From Paenibacillus prosopidis (GTDB lineage: Bacteria > Bacillota > Bacilli > Paenibacillales > Paenibacillaceae), in NCBI RefSeq assembly GCF_003337375.1, contig NZ_QPJD01000009.1:244003-308002 (forward strand): a stretch of 64,000 nt of DNA, given 5' to 3'. The notes beneath the pieces are model-generated. The model had not been told where the DNA came from, made no database searches, and was given only the letters and a program-made list of their open reading frames with translations. Shown here piece by piece: positions 21,611-30,448 of the stretch; position 1 is the stretch's first letter, and each line of letters opens with the position of its first letter. The translations under genes and the position numbers were made by a program.

Positions 21611-23878
21611 ATGAAGAAAAATTGGTATCGCCGAATGCTGCTTTCGTATTTCCCTGTCTTTTTGTTTACCGTGACGATGTTAATATTTTTGTCGTTTATC
21701 GTCGTCAATGAAATTTCTCATAAGGAAACTGTGAAAGCGGATCGGATTTCAACCGGTTATATTATTGATACGGTATCCCGTTCGCTTAAAGGGATTGAGC
21801 GCAACGTGCTTGAGGAAATGGAAAAAAATGAACGATACCGCGATTTTCTCAATATCGAGCTTACAAGGGAAAAACGCCAGGTTCTCTTCGATGTTGTCGA
21901 TAGTATGCGTACGCTGATTGCAAACGATAGTTTGATCGATTCGATATATGTATACCGGAACGAGGACAAACAGGTGCTGACGCGGAGCGGTCTCGTCGAA
22001 TGGGACGAATTTGCAGACAGGGCATTCATTGAGCAGGCACTTGCTAATCCGGAATATCAAGGCTGGTCACCGATCCGTACCTATCATGAATTGAGTATGG
22101 AAAATGACCGGCGCGTCATTTCCATGTACAAGAGAGAGCCGTTGCCTTTCGGTACAGAAGGGTTCGTTGTTATTAATGTAAATATGTATGCCGTCGAGCG
22201 AATGATTCATTCGATGAATAATGATGATTTGTCGTTTCTAGACATTCGCGACGATGCAGGAAATTTACTTTTCTCGACACTTACAACCACTATTAATGAT
22301 GAAGGACAAGAAGATGGAAAGGTGCTAAACCGGATTAGATCGGATTTGCTGGGATGGACATTTGAGAGCGGTATTGCAGCAGGTCAGCTGTTTGTCTGGG
22401 TCTCGGTCATTTCTTATGTTTGGATTGTGATTGGCTTACTAACCGTAGTGTTTGCCATTTTTTATATTATTTACATCACCAGAAAAAACTACAAGCCGAT
22501 TCGGGTGATGATGAACCGGATCGAATCGATTCAGCTGCGTAACGACGGCTTTGGCATCAAGATGGATGAGCTGTCCATTATCGATCAAACGCTGGATAGC
22601 TTAATTCAACAGACAGCGGATTATGAAAAGCAGCAGCGTGAAAACTTGCTTGTTAGCAGGCGGCAGCTGTTTCTTGATATTGTTCAAGGAGAAAGATTGG
22701 ATGATTTGGAAGAACGTCTGCTGAATTTGAAGCTGCTGCCGGATAACACTTCGTTTGGCCAATTCGCCTTCATTGTGGTGGAAATTGGTCACTACGGCGA
22801 TTTCCGGAGCGGGTATTCCGTACATGACCAAAATACGTTGAAATTCGCGTTGACGAACGTCTTGCAGGAGCTGGCACGGGACGACGGGATGCATGGATGG
22901 GCGGAATGGATCGGTGAGAGCAGAATGGGCATCATCGTTGGTATAGGAGGGGAGGATCAATCCGCGAAAGAACGGATTCGTCTGTTTGCGGACAAAGGCC
23001 GTACTTGGGTATCCGAGCATCTCCGGATGTCATTGCAATTTGGAGTTGGCCCAGTCAAGCAGGGCTGGAATCGGATAGAGCTTTCCTATAAGGCGGCAGT
23101 CGAGGCCATGCAGCATAAATTGTCGCTTGGCAAAGAATCCGTCATCATGAGCGATGATCTGCCTGGGGACGCGGGGCGGAGATGGTATAAGTATTTGCAG
23201 ATGGCGGCTGAGCTGGTCAGGGAGTTCAGGCTGTCTACCGGCGAATGGCGCGTTCACTTGGAGAGAATGTTTGAAAGTCTGGAGTCGGATTGCTTGAAGG
23301 ACGAAGATATTCGGATGCTGCTGCAAACGATGATGGATATGCTCGGCAGCGAGCTTGGTGAAATATCGGACGACTTATTGGATTATTTTAGAGGAGATAA
23401 AGCTGACGTTAGGAAGAAAACGGTGGAAGAGACCGTCTCGCTGGAACAAATGAAAGCTCTTTTCTTTGAACATTTAACAGATATATACCGGGCTTATGTC
23501 GCTTTTTGTGAAACCAAAAATCATCGGGCTATGATCAATGAAATGAAAGCCTATATAGAAGAGAATTTTGTAGACCCGGATTTGTCATTGAAGCATTTGA
23601 GTGACCGTTTTCATATTTCAGGGAAGTATGCCAGCTATTTGTTTAAAGAAGAGTTTAATATGAAGTTCGTTGATTTTATAGTCAAGCTGCGGATGGAGCG
23701 GGCGGAAGAGCTCCTGGCGGAAACCGAGGAGCCGGTACAAAACATTGCCCTCCAGGTCGGATATGCGAATTCGATTACATTTGGACGTGTGTTCAAAAGA
23801 GTGATCGGCGTAACGCCTGGAGATTACAGAAAGCTTAAGCTAAAGCCCGGAAAAGCCCGTCAATCCGCCAGTTTCTGA
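21611..23878 (+). CDS. Membrane-bound AraC-family regulator (YesN/extracytoplasmic sensor type)
   Basis: One-component regulator of 755 residues. TM1 is at about 9-31. An extracellular sensor domain of about 230 residues follows, then TM2 at about 260-286, a linker and a GGDEF-like or coiled region. A C-terminal AraC double helix-turn-helix spans about residues 640-750 and includes HLSDRFHISGKYASYLFKEE. This type is common in Paenibacillus beside sugar ABC importers and senses extracellular glycans. It probably activates the importer and hydrolase genes at 24097-32727. A weak cre-like sequence lies at 21534-21547. Confidence 0.88.
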   Translation: MKKNWYRRMLLSYFPVFLFTVTMLIFLSFIVVNEISHKETVKADRISTGYIIDTVSRSLKGIERNVLEEMEKNERYRDFLNIELTREKRQVLFDVVDSMRTLIANDSLIDSIYVYRNEDKQVLTRSGLVEWDEFADRAFIEQALANPEYQGWSPIRTYHELSMENDRRVISMYKREPLPFGTEGFVVINVNMYAVERMIHSMNNDDLSFLDIRDDAGNLLFSTLTTTINDEGQEDGKVLNRIRSDLLGWTFESGIAAGQLFVWVSVISYVWIVIGLLTVVFAIFYIIYITRKNYKPIRVMMNRIESIQLRNDGFGIKMDELSIIDQTLDSLIQQTADYEKQQRENLLVSRRQLFLDIVQGERLDDLEERLLNLKLLPDNTSFGQFAFIVVEIGHYGDFRSGYSVHDQNTLKFALTNVLQELARDDGMHGWAEWIGESRMGIIVGIGGEDQSAKERIRLFADKGRTWVSEHLRMSLQFGVGPVKQGWNRIELSYKAAVEAMQHKLSLGKESVIMSDDLPGDAGRRWYKYLQMAAELVREFRLSTGEWRVHLERMFESLESDCLKDEDIRMLLQTMMDMLGSELGEISDDLLDYFRGDKADVRKKTVEETVSLEQMKALFFEHLTDIYRAYVAFCETKNHRAMINEMKAYIEENFVDPDLSLKHLSDRFHISGKYASYLFKEEFNMKFVDFIVKLRMERAEELLAETEEPVQNIALQVGYANSITFGRVFKRVIGVTPGDYRKLKLKPGKARQSASF

Positions 23879-24024
23879 AAAATGTTTATTGCACGACAAT
23901 GGTTAACTTATACAAATATTGGATATTTAACTTCAGGTTTATTGGTTTGAAACTAGTTTATTGCGACTTAATCGGGTGACGTGTAATACTTTGGTCATTC
24001 CGGTTCGGGTTGCAATAACGGATA

Positions 24025-24038
24025 TGAAAGCGCTATCT
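24025..24038 (+). promoter_or_regulatory. Candidate cre site (CcpA) before the glycan importer operon
   Basis: TGAAAGCGCTATCT matches the cre consensus TGWAANCGNTNWCA at 13 of 14 positions. It lies 59 bases before the binding-protein start, consistent with catabolite repression of the operon. Confidence 0.55.
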
Positions 24039-24096
24039 CAATAAGATCGTGCAACCTGAACAGAATAATATACGATACGAAGAAGGGGTTGGAACG

Positions 24097-25719
24097 ATGT
24101 TTAGAAACATGAAAAGAAAACGGTACACGGGTACAAAGAGATCTTTGCTGTTGCTAGTCCTAATATGTTCATTGCTCTTCACTGCTTGTTCCTCGAAAAA
24201 TGAGCCGAATGCTGCTGAAGGAGCAAACGGCGGTACATCAGAGAAGCCGGTTACCCTTAAAATTGAAGTATTCGATCGGGGTAATTCTCCGGCGGGCTAC
24301 ACCATCACAGATAACTATTGGACGAAGTGGATCGGGGAAAATTTCGGAAAGCCGAACAACATTGATGTCAAATACGTTCCTGTACCTCGCTCAGAAGAAG
24401 TGGAGAAGTTAAATGTATTGATGGCAAGCGGAAGTGACGTGCCGGACATCGTATTTACGTATGACCCAAATACCTTTAATCGGTATGCGAAGCAAGGAGG
24501 TCTCACCGACCTTGGTCCGCTGCTCGACGAGCATGGTCCTAACTTAAAGCAGTTTTTGGGGGAAGATGTTCTTAGCTACGGTCAATTCGAAGGTACGCAA
24601 TACGCCATTCCGGCGAAACGTTCAAATTTAGGCAAGTACGCGTCTTTCATTCGTAAAGATTGGCTGGATAAACTAAGTCTGCCGGTTCCTCAAACGACAG
24701 ATGAGCTTTATGAAACGTTAAAAGCGTTTAAAGAAAAGGATCCGGGTGAATTGGGCGGCCAAGTGATTCCGCTAGGCATGACAATCGCTTCGGCTCAATA
24801 TGAGCCGCTTATCTGGTCATTCATAAAGTCCGTTTCTGAAGAAGAGAGATATACTTTGACTCAACAGCTGGGCTCCAACGATTATCCAATACTGCTGCCA
24901 GGATTTAAAGATGCGCTTCAATTTATGAACAAGCTTTACAATGAAGGCTTGATCAGCAAAGATTTCGGGCTCGATAAAGACAAGAAAAAATTAGGTGAAG
25001 ACATATCGAATGGTAAAGTCGGTTTCTTCAGCGAAGATGACATCAACATTTACTATGAAAACGGTAGTTATGACCTGCTGCAAAAAAATGTAAAGGGTGC
25101 GGAGATAGCTGCAGTAGATGTATATACGAACGACGAAGGCAAACATGCGAAGCCGAAGTACGCTCCGAACGGTCTTTACATTATGATTCCAAAATCAAGC
25201 GAACGAGCGGTCGAAGCCATTAAATACTTGGACTGGATGGCTTCGGGCGATAACCTGTTCACCATTCAGAACGGTATCGAGGGCGAAAATTACACGTTGG
25301 TAGACGACATTCCGGTTGCTGTGGAAAACCAAACGGAAGAAGCTTTAAACCGGATGTACAACGCAGGCGATATGGCGATTATTTCGAATGGAAAACAGCT
25401 AGGGAGCTTGGAAAAAAATCTGAAGGCTAGAGCGCTCCAAATGCCGAAGCAGTTCCATGAACAAGTCGCTGTTGCGCAGCAAATCGCAAATGCGGACACG
25501 ATAGATCCAGTACTTATGGACAGACCGATTGAAGCGCAAACGAAATACGCAACGACGCTGCTCGATAAATTTAATGAAATCATCGTCAAGATGACGATGG
25601 CGAAACCGGACCAATTCGAGAGCATTTATGAAACGATGATTAAAGATTATATGGCGAGCGGCGGACAGGCGATTCTCGACGAACGTACAGAAGTTTATAA
25701 AGAGATGCAATCGAAATAA
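24097..25719 (+). CDS. Extracellular sugar-binding lipoprotein (LipO-like)
   Basis: Lipoprotein of 540 residues with lipobox LLFTAC (Cys31). It is of the long family 1 type that pairs with LplB/YtcP permeases. The ATG at 24097 follows AAGGGG; the longer frame begins 48 bases earlier without a site. A weak GC hairpin (about 25728-25757) separates it from the permease genes, which could raise binding-protein mRNA over permease mRNA. The substrate is inferred to be an oligosaccharide from the neighbouring hydrolases. Confidence 0.9.
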   Translation: MFRNMKRKRYTGTKRSLLLLVLICSLLFTACSSKNEPNAAEGANGGTSEKPVTLKIEVFDRGNSPAGYTITDNYWTKWIGENFGKPNNIDVKYVPVPRSEEVEKLNVLMASGSDVPDIVFTYDPNTFNRYAKQGGLTDLGPLLDEHGPNLKQFLGEDVLSYGQFEGTQYAIPAKRSNLGKYASFIRKDWLDKLSLPVPQTTDELYETLKAFKEKDPGELGGQVIPLGMTIASAQYEPLIWSFIKSVSEEERYTLTQQLGSNDYPILLPGFKDALQFMNKLYNEGLISKDFGLDKDKKKLGEDISNGKVGFFSEDDINIYYENGSYDLLQKNVKGAEIAAVDVYTNDEGKHAKPKYAPNGLYIMIPKSSERAVEAIKYLDWMASGDNLFTIQNGIEGENYTLVDDIPVAVENQTEEALNRMYNAGDMAIISNGKQLGSLEKNLKARALQMPKQFHEQVAVAQQIANADTIDPVLMDRPIEAQTKYATTLLDKFNEIIVKMTMAKPDQFESIYETMIKDYMASGGQAILDERTEVYKEMQSK

Positions 25720-25803
25720 TTTGCATTAAGCCCGGCTAGTGCACAGGGGCGGGGCTTTGCCTCGTCTCCTTGCATGAACCGGTCGCATAAAGGAGGGACC
25801 GCT

Positions 25804-26706
25804 GTGAGCGCGATCGCATATTTACGCAGATATTGGCAGCTGTATGCGCTGCTTGTTTTACCGCTGACCTACTTCATTATTTTCAAATACGGTCCAATGT
25901 ACGGCATTCAGATCGCTTTCAAGGATTTTAATTTTTTTCAGGGGATTCACAGAAGCGAATGGATTGGTTTTGAGGCTTTTAGAGAAGTATTCGGGATGCG
26001 CGATTTTTACCTTACGCTTCGCAATACGCTGATGCTTAATTTTCTTGATCTGCTTGTTTCATTTCCAGCGCCGCTAATTCTAGCTATTCTGCTGTATGAG
26101 TTGAAAGCGGTTTGGTTTAAGAAGCTGTCACAAACGATTTTGTATATCCCGCACTTTATTTCTTGGGTTATTATTGGCGGTATTGTCTATCAAGTGTTCG
26201 GTACCGAGTCTGGTATGGTCAATAATTTGTTGATGTCATTAGGATTTGAAGCGGTTCCGTTTCTGACCGACAAAAGCGATTGGCTGATAACCTATCTTCT
26301 TGTCGGAGTCTGGCAAAGTGCAGGCTGGGGGACGATCATTTATTTGGCCGCGCTCACCGGTATTAATAAAGAGTTATTTGAAGCTGCAGGAATTGATGGA
26401 GCGGGAAGGCTCAAACGAATTTGGCATATTACGCTTCCGGGCTTGAAGCCGACAATCGTCGTGCTGCTCATCATTAATTTAGGTCATATGATATCAATCG
26501 GTTTCGAACGACCTTATGTAATCGGCAATTTAGCGGTAAGGGAATATTCAGACGTGCTCAGTACTTTCGTTTATCGCATCGGAATCGAATCAGGCCAGTA
26601 TACGCTTGCAACTGTGGTCGGCTTATTCCAAGCGGTTGTCGGGCTTATCTTTGTCCTCGGTGCCAACTATACTTCCAAAAAGCTGACAGATGAAAGCATC
26701 TTGTAG
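25804..26706 (+). CDS. Sugar ABC transporter permease, LplB/YteP type
   Basis: Integral membrane protein of 300 residues with about six TM helices. The EAA loop EAAGIDGAGRLKRIWHITLP contacts the ATPase. AAAGGAGGG at 25789-25797 points to the GTG at 25804 rather than the in-frame ATG at 25774. No ATPase gene is present in the locus, so a shared MsmX-type ATPase encoded elsewhere is presumed, as for B. subtilis YteP/YtcP. Confidence 0.92.
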   Translation: MSAIAYLRRYWQLYALLVLPLTYFIIFKYGPMYGIQIAFKDFNFFQGIHRSEWIGFEAFREVFGMRDFYLTLRNTLMLNFLDLLVSFPAPLILAILLYELKAVWFKKLSQTILYIPHFISWVIIGGIVYQVFGTESGMVNNLLMSLGFEAVPFLTDKSDWLITYLLVGVWQSAGWGTIIYLAALTGINKELFEAAGIDGAGRLKRIWHITLPGLKPTIVVLLIINLGHMISIGFERPYVIGNLAVREYSDVLSTFVYRIGIESGQYTLATVVGLFQAVVGLIFVLGANYTSKKLTDESIL

Positions 26707-26763
26707 AGGGCAATAAAATTATGTCTTCATCTTGATCGTGAATATTTGAAAGGAGCGGACGAC

Positions 26764-27636
26764 ATGAAAGAACAAACCGCTAACCGGGTTTTCGATACCG
26801 TCAACTTTATCATTTTATTAGTTTGCACGCTAATTTGTCTGGCTCCATTTCTTCATATACTGGCCATTTCTTTAAGCTCGGTTCGGCCTATAGTGTCTGG
26901 GGAAGTGAGCTTGTTTCCAGTTGAATTGAATTTTGAAGCCTATTTTAAAGTGTTTTCCGATCCGTCGATGATTCGTTCCCTCGGATTCACAGTGCTGCTA
27001 ACCTGTTTGTTTACCGTGCTGTGTATGGTCATGTCGATTGCGATGGGTTATCCATTATCCAAAAAGAAACTGAAGGGCCGCAAAGTTTTCATGTTTATTG
27101 TAGTCATCACGATGTTTTTCAGCGGCGGCATTATCCCCGAATATATTCTGGTCCGGAATTTAAATTTGCTCGATTCGATTTGGGCGCTCGTGTTACCTGG
27201 ATTAATTAACCCTTTTTATTTGATCATCTTAATTTCGTTTTTTAACAATATTCCGGAAAGCTTGGAAGAATCGGCCGAAATCGATGGAAGCAGTCATTTT
27301 CGGACGCTTATTAGCATCATGCTTCCGTTGTCGCTCCCGGTAATTACAACGCTCAGTCTGTTTTATGCGGTGGGTCGTTGGAACGGTTTCTCCGATACGC
27401 TGATGTACATTAATACTCCTGAACTTTATCCGCTGCAGTTGAAGCTGTATCAGCTTATTCAAAACAATATGATCAGTGAGCTGATGCAAATGGAAGGGGC
27501 GCAGATGGCGACAGTCGTGCCGGAAAGCTTGAAGGCAGCCAGCGTAATATTTGCTACCGTACCAATTTTGATCGTTTATCCGTGGCTGCAGCGTTATTTT
27601 GTAAGCGGCGTTATGCTTGGAGCGGTGAAAGGGTAA
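26764..27636 (+). CDS. Sugar ABC transporter permease, YtcP type
   Basis: Second permease of 290 residues with six TM helices and the EAA loop (SLEESAEIDGSSHFRTLISI). GAAAGGAGCG precedes the ATG at 26764. It forms a heterodimer with the upstream permease. Its C-terminus VSGVMLGAVKG is typical of YtcP/LplC. Confidence 0.92.
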   Translation: MKEQTANRVFDTVNFIILLVCTLICLAPFLHILAISLSSVRPIVSGEVSLFPVELNFEAYFKVFSDPSMIRSLGFTVLLTCLFTVLCMVMSIAMGYPLSKKKLKGRKVFMFIVVITMFFSGGIIPEYILVRNLNLLDSIWALVLPGLINPFYLIILISFFNNIPESLEESAEIDGSSHFRTLISIMLPLSLPVITTLSLFYAVGRWNGFSDTLMYINTPELYPLQLKLYQLIQNNMISELMQMEGAQMATVVPESLKAASVIFATVPILIVYPWLQRYFVSGVMLGAVKG

Positions 27637-27676
27637 GTTGCTGTTTCTGGGAAAGGGATAAGGAGCCGGTGGAGTT

Positions 27677-28627
27677 ATGGGAAAGTCAAAAGGAGAATAT
27701 TCATTCTCGACGTGCTGGAACATTAAACGACACACCGTCGGAAGCGAGATGATAGAGGAAATTCGCGCACTTGGCTTTCAACGCGTGGAGCTGAATTATA
27801 ACGTAACGAATGAGCTGCTCGCTACGATCGAACCAATGATCGAAGGTGGGGAAATCGGCGTCTCCAGCGTGCATAGTACGTTTCCTTACAACGCCGATCC
27901 CGATTACGGCACCGATTCCGTCCTGCTCGGTTTCGACGATGAGGAGAAGCGGAAGCGGGCGATCGATTTGCTATTGTTAACTGCGGAATATGCCAATCGA
28001 TACGGGGCTCAGGCGGTTGTCGTTCATCCGGGTGAGGTACCGTTCGATTATAATATCGATAATGAACTAAAAGGCATTTATAAGGAGCAGGGCCGTGATT
28101 CAGAGGCGTACATGAAGCTGTGGAATGAAATGCTGGAGCGCCGCGAGTCGCTCAGCGACCATTATTTGCGGCGCATTCAGCACAGTCTGGAAGAAGCGTG
28201 CGACCGGATCGCCGCCAAAGGCTGGGACATCGCAATCGGCATCGAAACGCGTTCGAGATGTTATCAAATGCCTACGCTGCTGGAGGCGAAAACGGTTATT
28301 GACCGGATGAAAGGCGCGCCGGTCGGATTATGGTACGATTTTGGCCATGGCATGATGATGGAACGGATGGGTCTATACGACAACATGCTGGAAATGGATT
28401 CGATCAAGGAAAACGTCGTAGGCGTTCATATTCATGAAACAATCGGACTATCCGACCATTGGTGCCCATACGTGCATAGCGGAGACATGACCTATTTCGA
28501 CCGTTTCCTTCCGATTATTGCGGCGGCTGAGGTTAAGGTCTATGAGCTGAAAGCGGCCTGCAAGCCGGAGGAGATTGAGGCGAGCCATGATTTGTTGATC
28601 TCAAAGCTTGCATCAATCAAGGAGTAG
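27677..28627 (+). CDS. Sugar phosphate isomerase/epimerase-like TIM barrel protein
   Basis: Protein of 316 residues of the xylose-isomerase-like / AP endonuclease 2 superfamily. Acidic and His metal ligands appear at strand ends (VVVHPGEVPF, IGIETRSRC, GVHIHETIG). It probably isomerises or epimerises a sugar released by the hydrolases in this operon. The substrate cannot be named. GGTGGAG precedes the ATG. The gap to the next gene is six bases. Confidence 0.8.
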   Translation: MGKSKGEYSFSTCWNIKRHTVGSEMIEEIRALGFQRVELNYNVTNELLATIEPMIEGGEIGVSSVHSTFPYNADPDYGTDSVLLGFDDEEKRKRAIDLLLLTAEYANRYGAQAVVVHPGEVPFDYNIDNELKGIYKEQGRDSEAYMKLWNEMLERRESLSDHYLRRIQHSLEEACDRIAAKGWDIAIGIETRSRCYQMPTLLEAKTVIDRMKGAPVGLWYDFGHGMMMERMGLYDNMLEMDSIKENVVGVHIHETIGLSDHWCPYVHSGDMTYFDRFLPIIAAAEVKVYELKAACKPEEIEASHDLLISKLASIKE

Positions 28628-28633
28628 CTGTTT

Positions 28634-30448
28634 ATGGAAAGAGAGATGATGATGATGTACGAGAAGCTGGTTTCGGTTAACGATTATTGGGTGAAAGACG
28701 GTATGGATAATCAGGTGCTCGACAGCAGCAGCATGTTTTACGGTGGGGTTGCCGATCCTGTGAACGGGATCGCTTGGCCGACTCATGGCGGAACGCCGAT
28801 GGTGATGGCGTTATGGACGGCAGCTTTAATTAATGAAGATTCACAGTTTTACCACAATGAAGAACTGCTGTCTCGATTGGAACTGGGGGCGCAGTTCTTG
28901 TTGCGATTCCAGCATGCCGACGGTACGATTTCGCCCGGATGGACGAATATGCACTCCCCGCCGGATACCGCTTTCGTTGTGGGTGGTCTGGCGCAGGTGT
29001 ACGAGCTGCTGGCCGCTCATGAATGGAAAGCTTTACGAAATGCAGTAGCGGATATCCGGCTGTTCCTGGAGAGAACGATCCCGGCACTGCTGACCGGCGG
29101 CTGCCACACTCCGAATCACCGCTGGGTTATCACTGCGGCGCTTGGATTTTTGTACAAGATGACAGGGCAACCCGAATTGAAGGAACGGGCGGATGAGTGG
29201 CTGGCGGAAGGAATAGACTGCACGGAAGATGGAGAGTGGACGGAGCGGAGCAACGGCATATATAACGGAGTCAGCGATATCGTCCTGTTTTACGCGGCGG
29301 AGCTGTTCGACCGTCCTGAATTGCTGGAGCCGATTCGCCGTAACTTACGGATGATGGTCTATTTGATTCATCCGGACGGCGAAGTGGTAACGGATTATTC
29401 CGGCCGCCAGGATTTCGGCAGCAAATATGATATGGGGGGCTATTTCCTCGTTACGAAGCTGATGGAGAACCGCGACCGGGATCCGCTGTTTGCCGCGTTA
29501 GCAGAACTCGCGGGCCAGGCGCTGGCTCATCCCGGCTGGCTGCCCAATAATGCGTTGATCGGCTTTTTACGTTACCCGGAGCTTCGCGAACGTACGGTCG
29601 AACCTGGCGAGCTGCCGGACCGGTACCGGGTGTTAATAAACCGCGACTTTCCGAGAGAGCGCTTCTTGGGTGGCATGGAGGCGGCAGGGCACGGCGGCCG
29701 GATTTATCACAGCCGGCTGCATCCTGATTTCGGCGCTCCGGTCGCCCGCCAGCGGGACGGGGCGACAAGCGTCACCGTCATGACCGAGACGAACTCCTTC
29801 TTCGCACTGCGGCATGGCGCTGCGCGGCTGCTCGCCGTCCAAATCGGCACGTCGTTTGAGCCCGGCTTCGTCAAGCTAAAGCACATGGAACAGCTGGAGC
29901 AAGGATACCGGTTAACGGCAACCGAAAAGAAAGGTTATTACGGTCCAGTCCCGGGCACGCATTTGCCGGAAACGGCAGGCGGACCGGTTAGCCCTTGGTA
30001 TTTGCTGCCGCATCATCTTCGGGAAATAACACACGAGCAGCACCATCTTGTCGAAGTTGAATTAACGGAATACGAACAAGGCTGGAGGATCCATATTCAC
30101 TGCGAGCAGCCGGAAGTATTGATGACGCAAATCTCCTTTGTGTTCAGCAGCGAAGGAGAGTTATCCGGGAAAGGCCTTGAGCCGGCGGCGGCAGGAACCC
30201 TTTTCTGGAAAGAAGGTACAGCTCGTTTTACTTCTGGAAGTGATTGTATTGAACTGGACAGCGGAGCGCACGAGCACTGGGCGAAGGCGCTCAACAATAT
30301 AAGCTATCCGGCAGATTGCCAAACACTGGTCGTCAATCTGATGACGCCGTATAACAGAACGTTCGACATCCGGCTTTCTCGGCTTGAAATAAACGAAGGA
30401 GAAACTGGATTGGTCTCATCAAATGGAAACGGGGAGATGATTCGATGA
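28634..30448 (+). CDS. Unrecognised 604-aa protein, probable glycan-active alpha/alpha toroid
   Basis: No family was recognised with confidence. The first 350 residues are helical, with repeated Trp/Tyr-rich segments (WPTHGGTPMVMALWTAAL, HRWVITAALGFLYKMTG). This suits an alpha/alpha toroid as in heparinase II/III or GH88/105-type enzymes. The last 250 residues look beta-rich. There is no signal peptide, so it should act in the cytoplasm on imported glycan. AAGGAG lies nine bases before the ATG. The stop overlaps the GH105-like gene by four bases, which implies coupled production. A lyase or hydrolase for an imported acidic oligosaccharide is the best guess. Confidence 0.6.
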   Translation: MEREMMMMYEKLVSVNDYWVKDGMDNQVLDSSSMFYGGVADPVNGIAWPTHGGTPMVMALWTAALINEDSQFYHNEELLSRLELGAQFLLRFQHADGTISPGWTNMHSPPDTAFVVGGLAQVYELLAAHEWKALRNAVADIRLFLERTIPALLTGGCHTPNHRWVITAALGFLYKMTGQPELKERADEWLAEGIDCTEDGEWTERSNGIYNGVSDIVLFYAAELFDRPELLEPIRRNLRMMVYLIHPDGEVVTDYSGRQDFGSKYDMGGYFLVTKLMENRDRDPLFAALAELAGQALAHPGWLPNNALIGFLRYPELRERTVEPGELPDRYRVLINRDFPRERFLGGMEAAGHGGRIYHSRLHPDFGAPVARQRDGATSVTVMTETNSFFALRHGAARLLAVQIGTSFEPGFVKLKHMEQLEQGYRLTATEKKGYYGPVPGTHLPETAGGPVSPWYLLPHHLREITHEQHHLVEVELTEYEQGWRIHIHCEQPEVLMTQISFVFSSEGELSGKGLEPAAAGTLFWKEGTARFTSGSDCIELDSGAHEHWAKALNNISYPADCQTLVVNLMTPYNRTFDIRLSRLEINEGETGLVSSNGNGEMIR

